DNA from: JBAXTE01 sp964653595
GTDB lineage: Bacteria > Bacteroidota > Bacteroidia > Bacteroidales > WCHB1-69
DNA: 32,988 nt
Direction: 5' to 3'
Assembly: GCA_964653595.1 (NCBI GenBank)
Contig: CAZZHH010000036.1
Coordinates: 1-32,988 of the forward strand
Under the pieces are notes generated by a model. It did no database searches. It was not told the DNA's origin and saw only the letters and a list, made by a program, of their open reading frames with translations. The translations under genes were made by a program, and so were the position numbers. This document shows positions 17,622-26,987 of the stretch, piece after piece (position 1 is the first letter of the stretch; every line of letters starts with the position of its first letter).

Positions 17622-18947
17622 ATGAAAGTTCTCGTTGTAGGTAGTGGGTATGTTGGTTTGGTTACTGGTGTATGTTTTGCAGAAGTTGGGATTGATGTAA
17701 TGTGTATCGATATTGACAAAGAAAAAATTTCTAAAATGCAAAAGGGGATTTCCCCAATTTATGAGCCAGGTTTAGAGTCAATGTTAATTAGAAATATTGA
17801 AAAAGGAAAGTTGACTTTCTCTGATAATTTGGCAGAAAACTTAGTTGATGCAGATGTCGTTTTTAGTGCGGTTGGTACACCTCCTGATGAGGATGGTAGT
17901 GCTGATTTGCAATACGTTTTGGATGTTGCTCGTACCGTTGGTAAATATATTCAACGACATGTATTGGTAGTCACAAAAAGTACCGTTCCTGTAGGTACCG
18001 CTAAAAAAGTGAGAGACACGATTCAAGAAGAATTGGATAAAAGAGGAGCTAAAATTGAATTTGACGTAGCATCCAACCCCGAATTTTTAAAGGAAGGCGA
18101 TGCCATCAACGACTTTATGAAGCCAGACAGAATTGTGGTAGGCGTAGAATCCGATGTCGCTAAAGATATTATGGCCCGTTTGTATAAGCCATTTACGTTA
18201 AATGGTCATCCTGTAATTTTTATGGACGTCCCATCGGCTGAGATGACAAAATATGCTGCTAATTCTATGCTTGCAACCAAAATTAGCTTTATGAATGACG
18301 TTGCTAATTTATGCGAAATTGTAGGTGCAGATATTAACATGGTGCGAAAAGGAATTGGCTCCGATAGTAGAATAGGACCTAAGTTTATATACGCTGGCAT
18401 TGGATACGGCGGATCTTGCTTCCCCAAAGATGTAAAAGCTTTGATTAATACATCCAAACAAAATGGATATCCATTGCGAGTTTTACAAGCGGTAGAAGAG
18501 GTGAACGACGATCAAAAGATGGTGCTCTTTCATAAGGTTAGCAAATATTTTAAAGGCAATTTAAAAGGAAAAACCATCGCAATGTGGGGACTTTCTTTTA
18601 AACCCAATACGGATGATATGCGAGAAGCTCCTGCGTTAGTGCTGATTAATGCATTTATTGAAGCTGGTGCTACTGTTAGAGCGTACGATCCAGTAGCTAT
18701 GCCTGAAACTCAACGTCGCATTGGCAACTCCATTACCTATTGCAAAGATGCTAATGAAGCTGTGCTTGATGCTGATGCTCTATTATTGGTTACCGAATGG
18801 TCTGAATTTAGAATTCCTAACTTTGTGATATTGAAGAAATTGCTACGAAATCCCGTAATTTTCGATGGTAGAAATATTTACGATGAAAATGAGGTTAAGA
18901 ATTATGGATTTGATTATTTCTGTATAGGAGTTAATACTGCCAAATAA
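17622..18947 (+). CDS. ugd: UDP-glucose 6-dehydrogenase
   Basis: The 441-residue enzyme oxidises UDP-glucose to UDP-glucuronate with two NAD. It has the N-terminal NAD motif VVGSGYVGLVTGVCFAEVG (GxGxxG at 7-12), the central EMTKYAANSMLATKISF (about 207-223) and catalytic Cys266 in GYGGSCFPKD. The C-terminal UDP-binding domain contains MWGLSFKPNTDDMREAP. Length is typical. The next gene uses its product (UDP-glucuronate decarboxylase), 85 bases downstream, so UDP-xylose synthesis for surface polysaccharide is the evident purpose. Confidence 0.97.
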   Translation: MKVLVVGSGYVGLVTGVCFAEVGIDVMCIDIDKEKISKMQKGISPIYEPGLESMLIRNIEKGKLTFSDNLAENLVDADVVFSAVGTPPDEDGSADLQYVLDVARTVGKYIQRHVLVVTKSTVPVGTAKKVRDTIQEELDKRGAKIEFDVASNPEFLKEGDAINDFMKPDRIVVGVESDVAKDIMARLYKPFTLNGHPVIFMDVPSAEMTKYAANSMLATKISFMNDVANLCEIVGADINMVRKGIGSDSRIGPKFIYAGIGYGGSCFPKDVKALINTSKQNGYPLRVLQAVEEVNDDQKMVLFHKVSKYFKGNLKGKTIAMWGLSFKPNTDDMREAPALVLINAFIEAGATVRAYDPVAMPETQRRIGNSITYCKDANEAVLDADALLLVTEWSEFRIPNFVILKKLLRNPVIFDGRNIYDENEVKNYGFDYFCIGVNTAK

Positions 18948-19032
18948 TTTTAAACAAATGAATTAAAAAACATATATTGATTTTTGTAATTGGAGAATGT
19001 AAAAATTGCTTATCCATTAGTTTTAAAAAAGG

Positions 19033-19968
19033 ATGAAGAAAAAAATATTAGTTACCGGTGGAGCCGGTTTTCTTGGGTCTCATTTATGCGAGCGGTTGCT
19101 TAATGAGGGAAATGAAGTTATTTGTTTAGATAACTTTTTTACTGGTAATAAACAAAATATTGCCCATTTGATTACCAATCCCTATTTTGAATTGATACGA
19201 CACGATATTACGATGCCCTTTTTTATTGAAGTGGATCAAATATACAACCTCGCCTGTCCCGCATCTCCCATTCACTATCAGCATAATCCGATTAAAACGA
19301 TTAAAACATCGGTTATGGGAGCTATTAACATGTTGGGACTTGCCAAACGGATTCAGGCTACTATATTACAAGCTTCTACCTCTGAAGTATATGGTGACCC
19401 AGCTGTACATCCTCAACTTGAAGATTATTGGGGAAATGTTAATCCCATTGGAGAACGCTCCTGTTACGATGAAGGAAAACGATGTGCCGAGTCTTTGTTT
19501 GTAAATTATCACAAACAAAATGGAGTAGATATAAAAATTATTAGGATATTCAACACTTACGGACCTCGTATGCACCCACATGATGGAAGAGTAGTCTCCA
19601 ATTTTATTGTTCAAGCACTCACAAATCAAGATATAACAATATATGGAGATGGACTTCAAACTCGGAGTTTTTGCTACGTAGACGATTTGATTGAAGGCAT
19701 GATAACCCTTATGAACACCGAGAAGGGATTAACAGGTCCGATTAATATTGGAAATCCAAATGAGTTTACCATGCTCGAGCTGGCTCAACTGGTTATCAGA
19801 CTTACCAATTCAAAATCTAAAATAATTCATTTGCCACTTCCATCCGACGATCCTTTACAGCGGAAACCCGACATTACCTTGGCGCAGAATGTATTAAATT
19901 GGAATCCAACCATTCAGCTTGAACAAGGAATACAAAAAACAATCGACTATTTTAATAAAATAATTTAA
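19033..19968 (+). CDS. UDP-glucuronate decarboxylase (UDP-xylose synthase)
   Basis: The 311-residue extended SDR has the NAD-binding motif GGAGFLGSH (9-17), STSEVYGD (115-122) and the YxxxK pair Tyr145/Lys149 in ERSCYDEGKRCAESL. This last block and HDITMPFF are characteristic of UXS enzymes, which convert UDP-glucuronate to UDP-xylose via a 4-keto intermediate. It follows ugd, which supplies its substrate, and precedes rmlD by 11 bases, so the three are likely one transcript. The length fits a bacterial cytosolic UXS lacking the arnA fusion domain. Confidence 0.93.
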   Translation: MKKKILVTGGAGFLGSHLCERLLNEGNEVICLDNFFTGNKQNIAHLITNPYFELIRHDITMPFFIEVDQIYNLACPASPIHYQHNPIKTIKTSVMGAINMLGLAKRIQATILQASTSEVYGDPAVHPQLEDYWGNVNPIGERSCYDEGKRCAESLFVNYHKQNGVDIKIIRIFNTYGPRMHPHDGRVVSNFIVQALTNQDITIYGDGLQTRSFCYVDDLIEGMITLMNTEKGLTGPINIGNPNEFTMLELAQLVIRLTNSKSKIIHLPLPSDDPLQRKPDITLAQNVLNWNPTIQLEQGIQKTIDYFNKII

Positions 19969-19979
19969 GCATTTTTAAG

Positions 19980-20849
19980 ATGAATAAAATATTGAGAATA
20001 CTAGTTACTGGTTCTAATGGACAATTGGGACAGGAGTTGAGGTTAAAGGCTAATAAAACAGATTTTAAGTTTTACTTTACCGATATTGATGACTTAAATA
20101 TTTTAAATAGCGAAGAGCTGGAGAACAAAATTATAGAATTCAGTCCCGATGTTATTATCAATTGTGCTGCTTATACAGCTGTAGATATAGCCGAAACTCA
20201 ACAAGAAGATGCTTCCGCTCTAAACTATAAAGCAGTTCAAAATATTGCCGATATAGCCATAACCAACAATATTAAAGTGGTTCATATCTCTACCGATTAT
20301 GTCTTTGATGGCTGTTCATTTACTCCTTACAACGAAGAACGTGTGCCTAATCCAATATCGGTATATGGCTATACAAAATTGCAAGGCGAAAGAGTATTGA
20401 TGGAATCGGGGTGCGATGGAATTATTATAAGGACTTCATGGTTGTACTCTAATTTTGGAAAAAACTTTTTTAAAACCATCGATCGTATTGCTCGCAACCA
20501 AAATGAGATAAGCATAGTTTTTGACCAAGTAGGCACACCTACCTATGCTGGCGATTTAGCGGAAGCTATTCTGTATATCATCCCTCAATTGAATACTGTA
20601 TTCGGAATTGATATTTACCATTATAGCAATGAGGGCGCTTGTAGTTGGTACGATTTTGCTTTAGCGATTGTCAAAGAGTTGAAATTGTCTACCAAGGTAT
20701 ATCCTATTCATACCGAAGAATATCCTACAGATGCTCAGCGACCATTTTATAGTATTTTAGATAAAAGCAAAATTAAAAATTCCTTCGGTCTCCAAATTAA
20801 ACATTGGCAAGAGAGTTTGTCTGATTTTATTAAAGAAAATAAGTTGTAA
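19980..20849 (+). CDS. rfbD: dTDP-4-dehydrorhamnose reductase
   Basis: The 289-residue SDR shows the NADPH motif LVTGSNGQLGQELR (GSNGQLG at 11-17), NCAAYTAVDIAE (61-72) and STDYVFDG (104-111). The active-site Tyr129/Lys133 lie in SVYGYTKLQGE. The family (RmlD/RfbD) reduces dTDP-4-keto-L-rhamnose to dTDP-L-rhamnose, the last step of rhamnose donor synthesis. The companion genes rmlA, rmlB and rmlC are not in the window and must lie elsewhere. It is closely linked to ugd and the UXS gene, suggesting a nucleotide-sugar supply operon for surface polysaccharide. Its stop is only 12 bases from the stop of the convergent glycosyltransferase gene. Confidence 0.93.
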   Translation: MNKILRILVTGSNGQLGQELRLKANKTDFKFYFTDIDDLNILNSEELENKIIEFSPDVIINCAAYTAVDIAETQQEDASALNYKAVQNIADIAITNNIKVVHISTDYVFDGCSFTPYNEERVPNPISVYGYTKLQGERVLMESGCDGIIIRTSWLYSNFGKNFFKTIDRIARNQNEISIVFDQVGTPTYAGDLAEAILYIIPQLNTVFGIDIYHYSNEGACSWYDFALAIVKELKLSTKVYPIHTEEYPTDAQRPFYSILDKSKIKNSFGLQIKHWQESLSDFIKENKL

Positions 20850-20861
20850 GCTCTATTTGTT

Positions 20862-22082
20862 CTATTTTATCTTGTCATAGATTTTGCGATAGCTTTCAAT
20901 ACCCTCTTCTAAAGAAAAGTATCTTTGAGAAGCTTTCATAAAAATAGATTTGTCAGTTTCAACATAACTGTCAATTTGCTCTATCGCTTTATTATAAGCA
21001 TCTGAAGAGAAATCTTCAACTAAAATTCCGCAATTTGTCTCTTCGATGATTGAATCCACATCACCTACTCCAGCATTCGCAATGATAGGAATGCCCATTG
21101 CTAATATTTCTCCCATTTTTACAGGAGAAGATGCTTGCTTTGAGAATACAGGTTTGATGAAAAAAATGGATATGTTGCTCAAATCTATCAAGGTAGGCAC
21201 TTCGTCTCTCTTGGCCGATTGAACTATTATTTTATCCTGCGGAATATCGTGTTTGATTCTATAATCATCTATTAGCGATTGAGGTTCGGTGGTTATTATT
21301 AGAAACTTTGATTGTGGTTTGTACTTCAACAAATGGTTGAAAAACTGAAACATCTCATCTGCCATATACCAAGTTCCAATAGACCCTAAATAAGATATTA
21401 CAAAGTCAGACTCTTCCATTTTTAATTTGATTCGCCATGTCTCTTTCGATTTAAGGTCAATATTATCTCTAAGAAAGTGTTTTTGATCTGCACAACACGG
21501 GATTACATCAATGGGAGTGTTTTCAAACCCTTTCCAATGATGGATGATTTTTTTCCCAGCATGTGTTAGAGATATGTTGGCAACTGAATTTTGTAATAGA
21601 ATTTTCTCTCTCTTCTTGAAAAATTGAAAAATTGCTTTGAAAATAGGATTTTTTATATTCCATATTTTACCATCTACTCGCTCATCGGCGTAAAATCCTC
21701 GCATGTCGAAGATAAAAGGGATATTGGACTTGCGTTTTAAATAGTCTCCAGCTAAAGAGGAGATGTGACTTCTACAGTGTAAGTGGTTGAAATGATATTG
21801 TTTATGCAAACTATACGCGCGTCTCTTCATTCGATAAATATCCCACAAAGTAGAGAGAACTGGAGGCCTTTTTGTGTACATCAAGGGGTGCCATATAATA
21901 CCGTTATTGGTGCAAATTTCAGAAATTTTTGCTTTATTAGCAATGTATTTTTCTCTTTTCTCAAAGGAGAGAATAACAAAGGAATAACCCGTTTTTGATA
22001 ACCCAATTAAGTATGGAAGTACCTGCGATTGCCCCAAGGGATCGGTCATGCCATCGTAAGAAATATATAATACTGTTTTCAT
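20862..22082 (-). CDS. Group 1 (GT4) glycosyltransferase
   Basis: The 406-residue GT-B enzyme has a GT4-like N-terminal domain starting VLYISYDGMTDPLGQSQVLP. The C-terminal donor-binding domain holds SPVKMGEILAMGIPIIANAG (about 321-340), the E-x7-E-like nucleotide-sugar region. It lacks a signal peptide and is expected to be cytoplasmic or membrane-associated. It is convergent with the UDP-sugar genes and probably uses one of the sugars they make, though donor and acceptor are unknown. A -7 element TACATTTG sits 71 bases upstream of its start. Confidence 0.88.
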   Translation of the reverse strand: MKTVLYISYDGMTDPLGQSQVLPYLIGLSKTGYSFVILSFEKREKYIANKAKISEICTNNGIIWHPLMYTKRPPVLSTLWDIYRMKRRAYSLHKQYHFNHLHCRSHISSLAGDYLKRKSNIPFIFDMRGFYADERVDGKIWNIKNPIFKAIFQFFKKREKILLQNSVANISLTHAGKKIIHHWKGFENTPIDVIPCCADQKHFLRDNIDLKSKETWRIKLKMEESDFVISYLGSIGTWYMADEMFQFFNHLLKYKPQSKFLIITTEPQSLIDDYRIKHDIPQDKIIVQSAKRDEVPTLIDLSNISIFFIKPVFSKQASSPVKMGEILAMGIPIIANAGVGDVDSIIEETNCGILVEDFSSDAYNKAIEQIDSYVETDKSIFMKASQRYFSLEEGIESYRKIYDKIK

Positions 22083-22153
22083 TTTTAAAATAAGGATCTA
22101 ATTAAGATATTTTTCTATCTATTAAATCTAATAAATAGTTGGTTGTTGATTCG

Positions 22154-22161
22154 CAAATGTA
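22154..22161 (-). promoter_or_regulatory. Putative -7 element for the glycosyltransferase gene
   Basis: The minus strand reads TACATTTG (TAnnTTTG), 71 bases before ATG 22082. No TTG at -33 spacing. Confidence 0.4.
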
Positions 22162-22297
22162 GTATTTTTTTTAAAATCACCACATCTATATTGGGTTAAG
22201 GTATAATATTTTGAGAAATTAAATAATACTAATCTCCATCTTTTTTCGTTATAAGTGCCTTAAACTCGAATTTCAGCAATAATTCAGTTAAGATTCT

Positions 22298-22305
22298 TAT
22301 CTTTG
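22298..22305 (+). promoter_or_regulatory. Putative -7 element for the TonB-dependent receptor gene
   Basis: TATCTTTG is a perfect TAnnTTTG, 28 bases before ATG 22334. The -33 box is not clear; a TTT at 22271-22273 is the nearest candidate. Confidence 0.45.
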
Positions 22306-22333
22306 CAAATATTAAAAATAATGGGTTAGATTA

Positions 22334-24823
22334 ATGAGATTATATACATTGCTTTTTACCTTTCTTATGCTCCTTAGCTCGGAATTGTTGCATTCTCAAC
22401 AATTGGCTAATGTCTCTGGAAAAATTGTAGATGAAAAAGGAGTAGGGATGGAGATTGTTAATATTGCGATTAAAGGATTGCCTGGTGGTGTGTCTACCAA
22501 CAAACAAGGTAATTATTCTATCGAGATACCTGCCAATAAAGAGATTGTGCTTATTTATTCTTTTATTGGTTACAAATCTTTTGAAAGAAGTTTTCATTTA
22601 AAAACCAATCAAAGAGTTTTTAATATAGACACTCTTTTTATCGATAATAGAGTGCTGAATGTGTTTACCGTAGAAGATTCTCAAATTAACCAATCTGGAT
22701 TAACAACCATCGACTCCAAACATACCTCGCTGATTCCTTCGGTATCTGGTTCTATCGAATCTATGTTAAAAACTGCCGGATTAGGAGTGTCTTCTAACAA
22801 TGAGTTATCCTCACAATACAATGTACGTGGAGGAAATTTTGATGAAAATTTAATCTACGTCAACGATATTGAGATCTATCGCCCATTTTTAATTCGCTCT
22901 GGGCAACAAGAGGGGCTAAGCTTTGTAAATTCTGATATGGTTGAATCGATTCGCTTTTCGGCAGGAGGATTTGAACCAAAATTCGGCGATAAGCTCTCCT
23001 CTGTTTTGGATATTACCTATAAAAAACCCAAAAGAATTGGTGGGGTAGCATGGGGTAGCTTTCTGGGTGGGTCGCTATTTACAGAAGGGTTGACTAAGGA
23101 TAAAAAACTAACTTATCTTTTAGGCGTCAGATATAAATCAAATGCATATCTTCTTAAAAGCATGGAGACAAAGGGGGATTACAATCCTACTTTTTTTGAT
23201 ATCCAAACATTAATTTCTTATGTGTTTTCTGAAAAATTTGAAGTGAGTTTCTTAGGTAATTATGCCAAAAATGTATATCAACTTGTGCCACAAAACAGAG
23301 AAACTACTTTTGGTACGATCAAACAAGCAATTCGATTGAAAATATTTTTTGATGGTCAGGAAGTTGATCAATACTCCACTTCTACCGGTGCTTTAACATT
23401 CGCCTATAAACCAGATAAAAACACTACGCTTAAACTTATTACCTCAATTTTCAACTCACAAGAACGCGAAACCTATGATATACAAGGACAATATTGGCTC
23501 GACGATATAGAAACGGATATTGGAAGTGATAACTATGGCGATGTTACCTTCAATAGAGGGGTTGGGACTTATCTCGATCATGCCAGAAATTATTTAAACA
23601 CAACCATTATTAATATTGAACAACGGGGCGAGATTAAGAAAAAAAAGCACAAAGTTTTGTGGGGTGCAAAGTATCAAAGAGAACTCTTTACAGACAAATT
23701 GAACGAATGGCATTTAAATGATTCTGCCGGATATATATTGCCATTTCATCGTTACGACTCCATCGGTGTGGAAGTCCCTTTAGACGACCCTTCTAGAGCG
23801 CTGACAATGACTACCAGATATTTTTCAAATGTCAACCTAAACTCAGATCGCTACTCTATCTTTATTCAAGATTTATATACCATTGATATCGATTCATCTC
23901 AACTTTTTATAACTGCAGGCGCTAGAGCTTCTTATTGGAATGTTAATTTACAAACAATTGTCTCACCCCGTATTACATTTGTTTTTGTTCCTCATAAATC
24001 CCCTACAAGTTCTTATCGTCTATCTACTGGACTCTATTTTCAACCACCATTTTACAAAGAAATTCGAGATATTACTGGCACTGTCCACCAAAACGTAAAG
24101 GCACAACGCTCTTTTCATGCTGTGATGGGCTACGATTATGGTTTTAAAATTCTGAAAAGACCATTTAAAGTCACTGCCGAAATGTATTACAAATACATGG
24201 ATCATGTGATTCCTTATACTGTGGATAATGTTAGACTTAGGTATACTGCAAAAAATGAAGCAAAAGCCTATGCTACGGGTGTCGATTTTAAACTTGCAGG
24301 CGAATTTGTCCCAGGCACCGACTCCTGGCTATCTGTTTCTATCATGAAAACAGAACAAGATATATTTAATGATAGCTATTTGAATACTACCACAAATGAA
24401 CTAGTTTATCCTGGATATTTTGCTCGACCATCCGATCAAAGAGTGAATGTCAATTTATTCTTTCAAGATTATTTACCCATGGATCCAACATACAAAATGC
24501 ACATGACACTCTCGTATGGAACTGGCTTACCGTTTGGAGCTCCAAAAACTCCGATGTATAAACATACTCATCGAATGCCCTCTTATCGAAGAGTAGATAT
24601 TGGATTCTCTAAACAATTATTTACCGAAGCTGGACTTAGTACCCGTCGCGGATTTTGGAGAAATATTCGTTCTTCTTGGTTGAGTCTCGAAGTTTTTAAC
24701 CTCCTTCAAATAAGCAATACTATCTCTTATATCTGGGTGACAGATATTTTTAATGATCAATATGCTGTTCCAAATTACCTAACCCCACGGCAAATAAATT
24801 TAAAGCTAATGGTAGAATTTTAA
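22334..24823 (+). CDS. TonB-dependent receptor with N-terminal CarboxypepD_reg domain
   Basis: The 829-residue protein has a signal peptide (1-21). A CarboxypepD_reg-like beta sandwich follows (about 25-105, VSGKIVDEKGVGMEIVNIAI). The plug domain (about 120-235) contains YNVRGGNFDENLIYVNDIEI and IRFSAGGFEPKFGDKLSSVL. A 22-strand-type barrel then runs to the C-terminal phenylalanine (LKLMVEF). It would import a ligand across the outer membrane using TonB/ExbBD. No SusD-like partner is adjacent, so it is not a classic polysaccharide utilisation locus pair, and the ligand is unknown. It is transcribed divergently from the glycosyltransferase. Confidence 0.93.
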   Translation: MRLYTLLFTFLMLLSSELLHSQQLANVSGKIVDEKGVGMEIVNIAIKGLPGGVSTNKQGNYSIEIPANKEIVLIYSFIGYKSFERSFHLKTNQRVFNIDTLFIDNRVLNVFTVEDSQINQSGLTTIDSKHTSLIPSVSGSIESMLKTAGLGVSSNNELSSQYNVRGGNFDENLIYVNDIEIYRPFLIRSGQQEGLSFVNSDMVESIRFSAGGFEPKFGDKLSSVLDITYKKPKRIGGVAWGSFLGGSLFTEGLTKDKKLTYLLGVRYKSNAYLLKSMETKGDYNPTFFDIQTLISYVFSEKFEVSFLGNYAKNVYQLVPQNRETTFGTIKQAIRLKIFFDGQEVDQYSTSTGALTFAYKPDKNTTLKLITSIFNSQERETYDIQGQYWLDDIETDIGSDNYGDVTFNRGVGTYLDHARNYLNTTIINIEQRGEIKKKKHKVLWGAKYQRELFTDKLNEWHLNDSAGYILPFHRYDSIGVEVPLDDPSRALTMTTRYFSNVNLNSDRYSIFIQDLYTIDIDSSQLFITAGARASYWNVNLQTIVSPRITFVFVPHKSPTSSYRLSTGLYFQPPFYKEIRDITGTVHQNVKAQRSFHAVMGYDYGFKILKRPFKVTAEMYYKYMDHVIPYTVDNVRLRYTAKNEAKAYATGVDFKLAGEFVPGTDSWLSVSIMKTEQDIFNDSYLNTTTNELVYPGYFARPSDQRVNVNLFFQDYLPMDPTYKMHMTLSYGTGLPFGAPKTPMYKHTHRMPSYRRVDIGFSKQLFTEAGLSTRRGFWRNIRSSWLSLEVFNLLQISNTISYIWVTDIFNDQYAVPNYLTPRQINLKLMVEF

Positions 24824-24828
24824 ATTTG
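24821..24828 (+). promoter_or_regulatory. Putative -7 element overlapping the receptor stop codon
   Basis: TAAATTTG matches TAnnTTTG, begins at the TAA stop of the receptor gene and lies 32 bases before the next ATG (24861). It could give the carbonic anhydrase gene its own promoter. Chance occurrence in AT-rich DNA is possible. Confidence 0.3.
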
Positions 24829-24860
24829 ACTTTTTGTAAACAACCCTAATTTTTAATAAT

Positions 24861-25361
24861 ATGATTAAAACGTATAAAAACATAACTCCATCTATCCCCA
24901 AAAGTTGTTACATATCTGATTCCGTAGATATTATTGGAGATGTTACCATCGGCAATGATGTTAATATTTGGTTTGGTACTCGAATTAGAGGCGATGTAAA
25001 CAGAATAATCATTGGCGATAATAGCAATATTCAAGAAAATACCGTAGTGCATGTAGATAAAAATTCTCCCACTACGATTGGCAAAAATGTAACCATTGGT
25101 CATGCCGCAATTATTCATGGATGCACCATCGACGACAATGTGCTTATTGGGATGGGATCGATTGTTCTTAACGATGCCCATATTGGCAAAAACTCAATGG
25201 TAGGTGCTGGCTCATTGGTAACTCAAGGAAAAGTTTTCCCAGAAGGATCTCTCATATTGGGTAATCCTGCCAAATTAGTTAGACCTCTTACTCCCGACGA
25301 AATTCAAGCTATTCAAAAGTCTGCAGATTTATACGTTCAGTTGAGTAAAACTCATCTTTAA
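24861..25361 (+). CDS. Gamma-class carbonic anhydrase family protein (left-handed beta-helix)
   Basis: The 166-residue protein is built of hexapeptide repeats ([LIV]-G-x4), for example TIGNDVNIWFGTRIRGDVNR, giving a left-handed beta-helix trimer. Three candidate zinc histidines are visible: His64 (NTVVHVD), His81 and His86 (IGHAAIIHG). The Arg and Asp of RGDVNR and the Gln of NIQENT are also conserved in gamma carbonic anhydrases. It is of the short YrdA/CaiE-like type, for which activity is often unproven. It lies 37 bases after the receptor stop and is cytoplasmic. The bidirectional terminator at 25422-25456 follows. Confidence 0.92.
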   Translation: MIKTYKNITPSIPKSCYISDSVDIIGDVTIGNDVNIWFGTRIRGDVNRIIIGDNSNIQENTVVHVDKNSPTTIGKNVTIGHAAIIHGCTIDDNVLIGMGSIVLNDAHIGKNSMVGAGSLVTQGKVFPEGSLILGNPAKLVRPLTPDEIQAIQKSADLYVQLSKTHL

Positions 25362-25421
25362 TTAGACTTAAATTATCCCCCAAGTTCTTCAGATTTTCTA
25401 TAGATTTATGTGAGATTAAAC

Positions 25422-25456
25422 AAAAAAACTCTTCGATTTTCACCGAAGAGTTTTTT
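25422..25456. terminator. Bidirectional terminator between carbonic anhydrase and GIN-barrel genes
   Basis: CTCTTCG (25429-25435) pairs with CGAAGAG (25444-25450) around an 8-base loop. An A-run (25422-25428) and a T-run (25451-25456) extend the stem and serve as U-tracts in both directions. Confidence 0.85.
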
Positions 25457-25471
25457 GTATAAATACGATCA

Positions 25472-26938
25472 TTACCAAAGTGCAAGATATATTCCAGCTG
25501 TAACAGGGTATAGTTTTGGTCCCTCTTTTTCTTTAAATAATGGAGTGAGAGAGTAGGATGCAAACAAATTGATAATTCCATATCCAATACCTACGGTGGC
25601 ATCTAACCGAATTGGATTTAAGTAGAAATTGTCGGAGGTCTTAATTTTGGTAGTAGCCCCGTCGTCTATAATGGTTTTAGTGCTAGATGACAATTTAACA
25701 CCAAATATTAATCCAGCATTGATGTGAAAGCTCTTGCGGTTGTGGTTGGCGTTGGTTTGAAACTCTAACAACAATGGAATATTTAAAGTAGTATATCCCA
25801 ATTTGCTCTTTTTGTATTTTGAAATGTTTACCGTGTCCAATGCCCCATTGATCATAGGTTGGTTTGCAAAAATCTGAGCATTTTTCGCAAATCGGTAGTT
25901 GTACCATTGAAAACCAATTCCTGTGGTGATGCCGAATTTATTTCGAATGATGGAGAAATTTTGCTCAATTAAGTTAAGTGCAAATGTTCTAGACCCTCCA
26001 AAGTTAAGATCCAAATATTCGTATCCAACAGGTACATCCATCTCTCCAGCATAGTTGACATAGTTGTTGAACCCAAGCATTAATCCTCCCCAATTACCAT
26101 CAAATCTTTTTTTGTTAAATGGGTTTTTCAACCATTTAGACTTGTTTTTTTGAGTTCCATCTTTAAATGAACTGTCAATTTCAATCAAAATATCAGTAAC
26201 AAGATTGTTTAAACTATCGCTACCCACGAAGGAAGAGTCATCTGTATCTTCATAAGATAGATTGTCCATCTTTTTTGATTTAGATACGTCATTGGATTGA
26301 ATTTTGATTGTTTTTGCATCTTTAAAATAATACAATGTAGACACATCATTGGTGTTCCCAACCACACTCTCTTTGGCGTTAACCCATGCTTTAGAAGCAT
26401 CATGTAAGTTTGTTTTTATGTTTTCGGCTTCTAATTGAATCGCTTTTACTTTGGATGCGTCGTTGGTGGTAATGTTAAGATTGAGTGATTTGCCTTGAAT
26501 GTTCAACACGGATGCATCGTTGGTGGTCGCATTTATGTTTTCACACGAAACATTCAAGTTTTGAGTGGATGCATCATTAATATGAATTGTTAGATTTGGG
26601 TAATTTAAAGTGCCGATGGAATTAATTACAACCACATCGGAGGATTTAATTTCGGTTAGATTCTTTACTTTAATAGTAACATCTCCAGAGGTTAATTCGA
26701 GGTTCAATGTTTCGTTTTTGACACTATAAACAACCTCTTTTTCAAGATTATTTTTAAAGGAGATGGATGGTTCATTTGCTTGCTCTATTGAAAGATGAAA
26801 GGTGCCACTTGCATTAATTTTTGTAAATGGTTCGTGGATGACTATCGTTTTTAATGCGTCTGATGAATTTTCTTGAGCATACATGCACAAAGGAATAATC
26901 ATCAAAATTAGAGTAGTAATACGTGTAAAAGTTTTCAT
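25472..26938 (-). CDS. DUF2807 (head GIN) beta-helix domain fused to an outer-membrane barrel
   Basis: The 488-residue protein has a signal peptide (1-21, ending MYAQ). A beta-helix-like domain of the DUF2807 type follows (about 30-225). It carries a ladder of ND(A/V)S motifs at residues about 121, 140, 159, 179 (HDAS), 197 and 216, spaced 18-20 residues. A hydrophilic linker (about 222-285, rich in D, S and K) leads to a porin-like barrel (about 285-488, GGLMLGFNNYVNYAG onward) ending in a C-terminal Trp. GIN domains are thought to be surface adhesin-like, while the barrel would anchor it in the outer membrane. Which side the beta-helix faces cannot be told; the N-terminal position favours the periplasm. 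It starts 49 bases after the second TM1266-like gene. Function unknown. Confidence 0.75.
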   Translation of the reverse strand: MKTFTRITTLILMIIPLCMYAQENSSDALKTIVIHEPFTKINASGTFHLSIEQANEPSISFKNNLEKEVVYSVKNETLNLELTSGDVTIKVKNLTEIKSSDVVVINSIGTLNYPNLTIHINDASTQNLNVSCENINATTNDASVLNIQGKSLNLNITTNDASKVKAIQLEAENIKTNLHDASKAWVNAKESVVGNTNDVSTLYYFKDAKTIKIQSNDVSKSKKMDNLSYEDTDDSSFVGSDSLNNLVTDILIEIDSSFKDGTQKNKSKWLKNPFNKKRFDGNWGGLMLGFNNYVNYAGEMDVPVGYEYLDLNFGGSRTFALNLIEQNFSIIRNKFGITTGIGFQWYNYRFAKNAQIFANQPMINGALDTVNISKYKKSKLGYTTLNIPLLLEFQTNANHNRKSFHINAGLIFGVKLSSSTKTIIDDGATTKIKTSDNFYLNPIRLDATVGIGYGIINLFASYSLTPLFKEKEGPKLYPVTAGIYLALW

Positions 26939-26987
26939 AATTGATACATTTTAATACGATTCATTTAGTAATCGTAAGCGGTTAATA

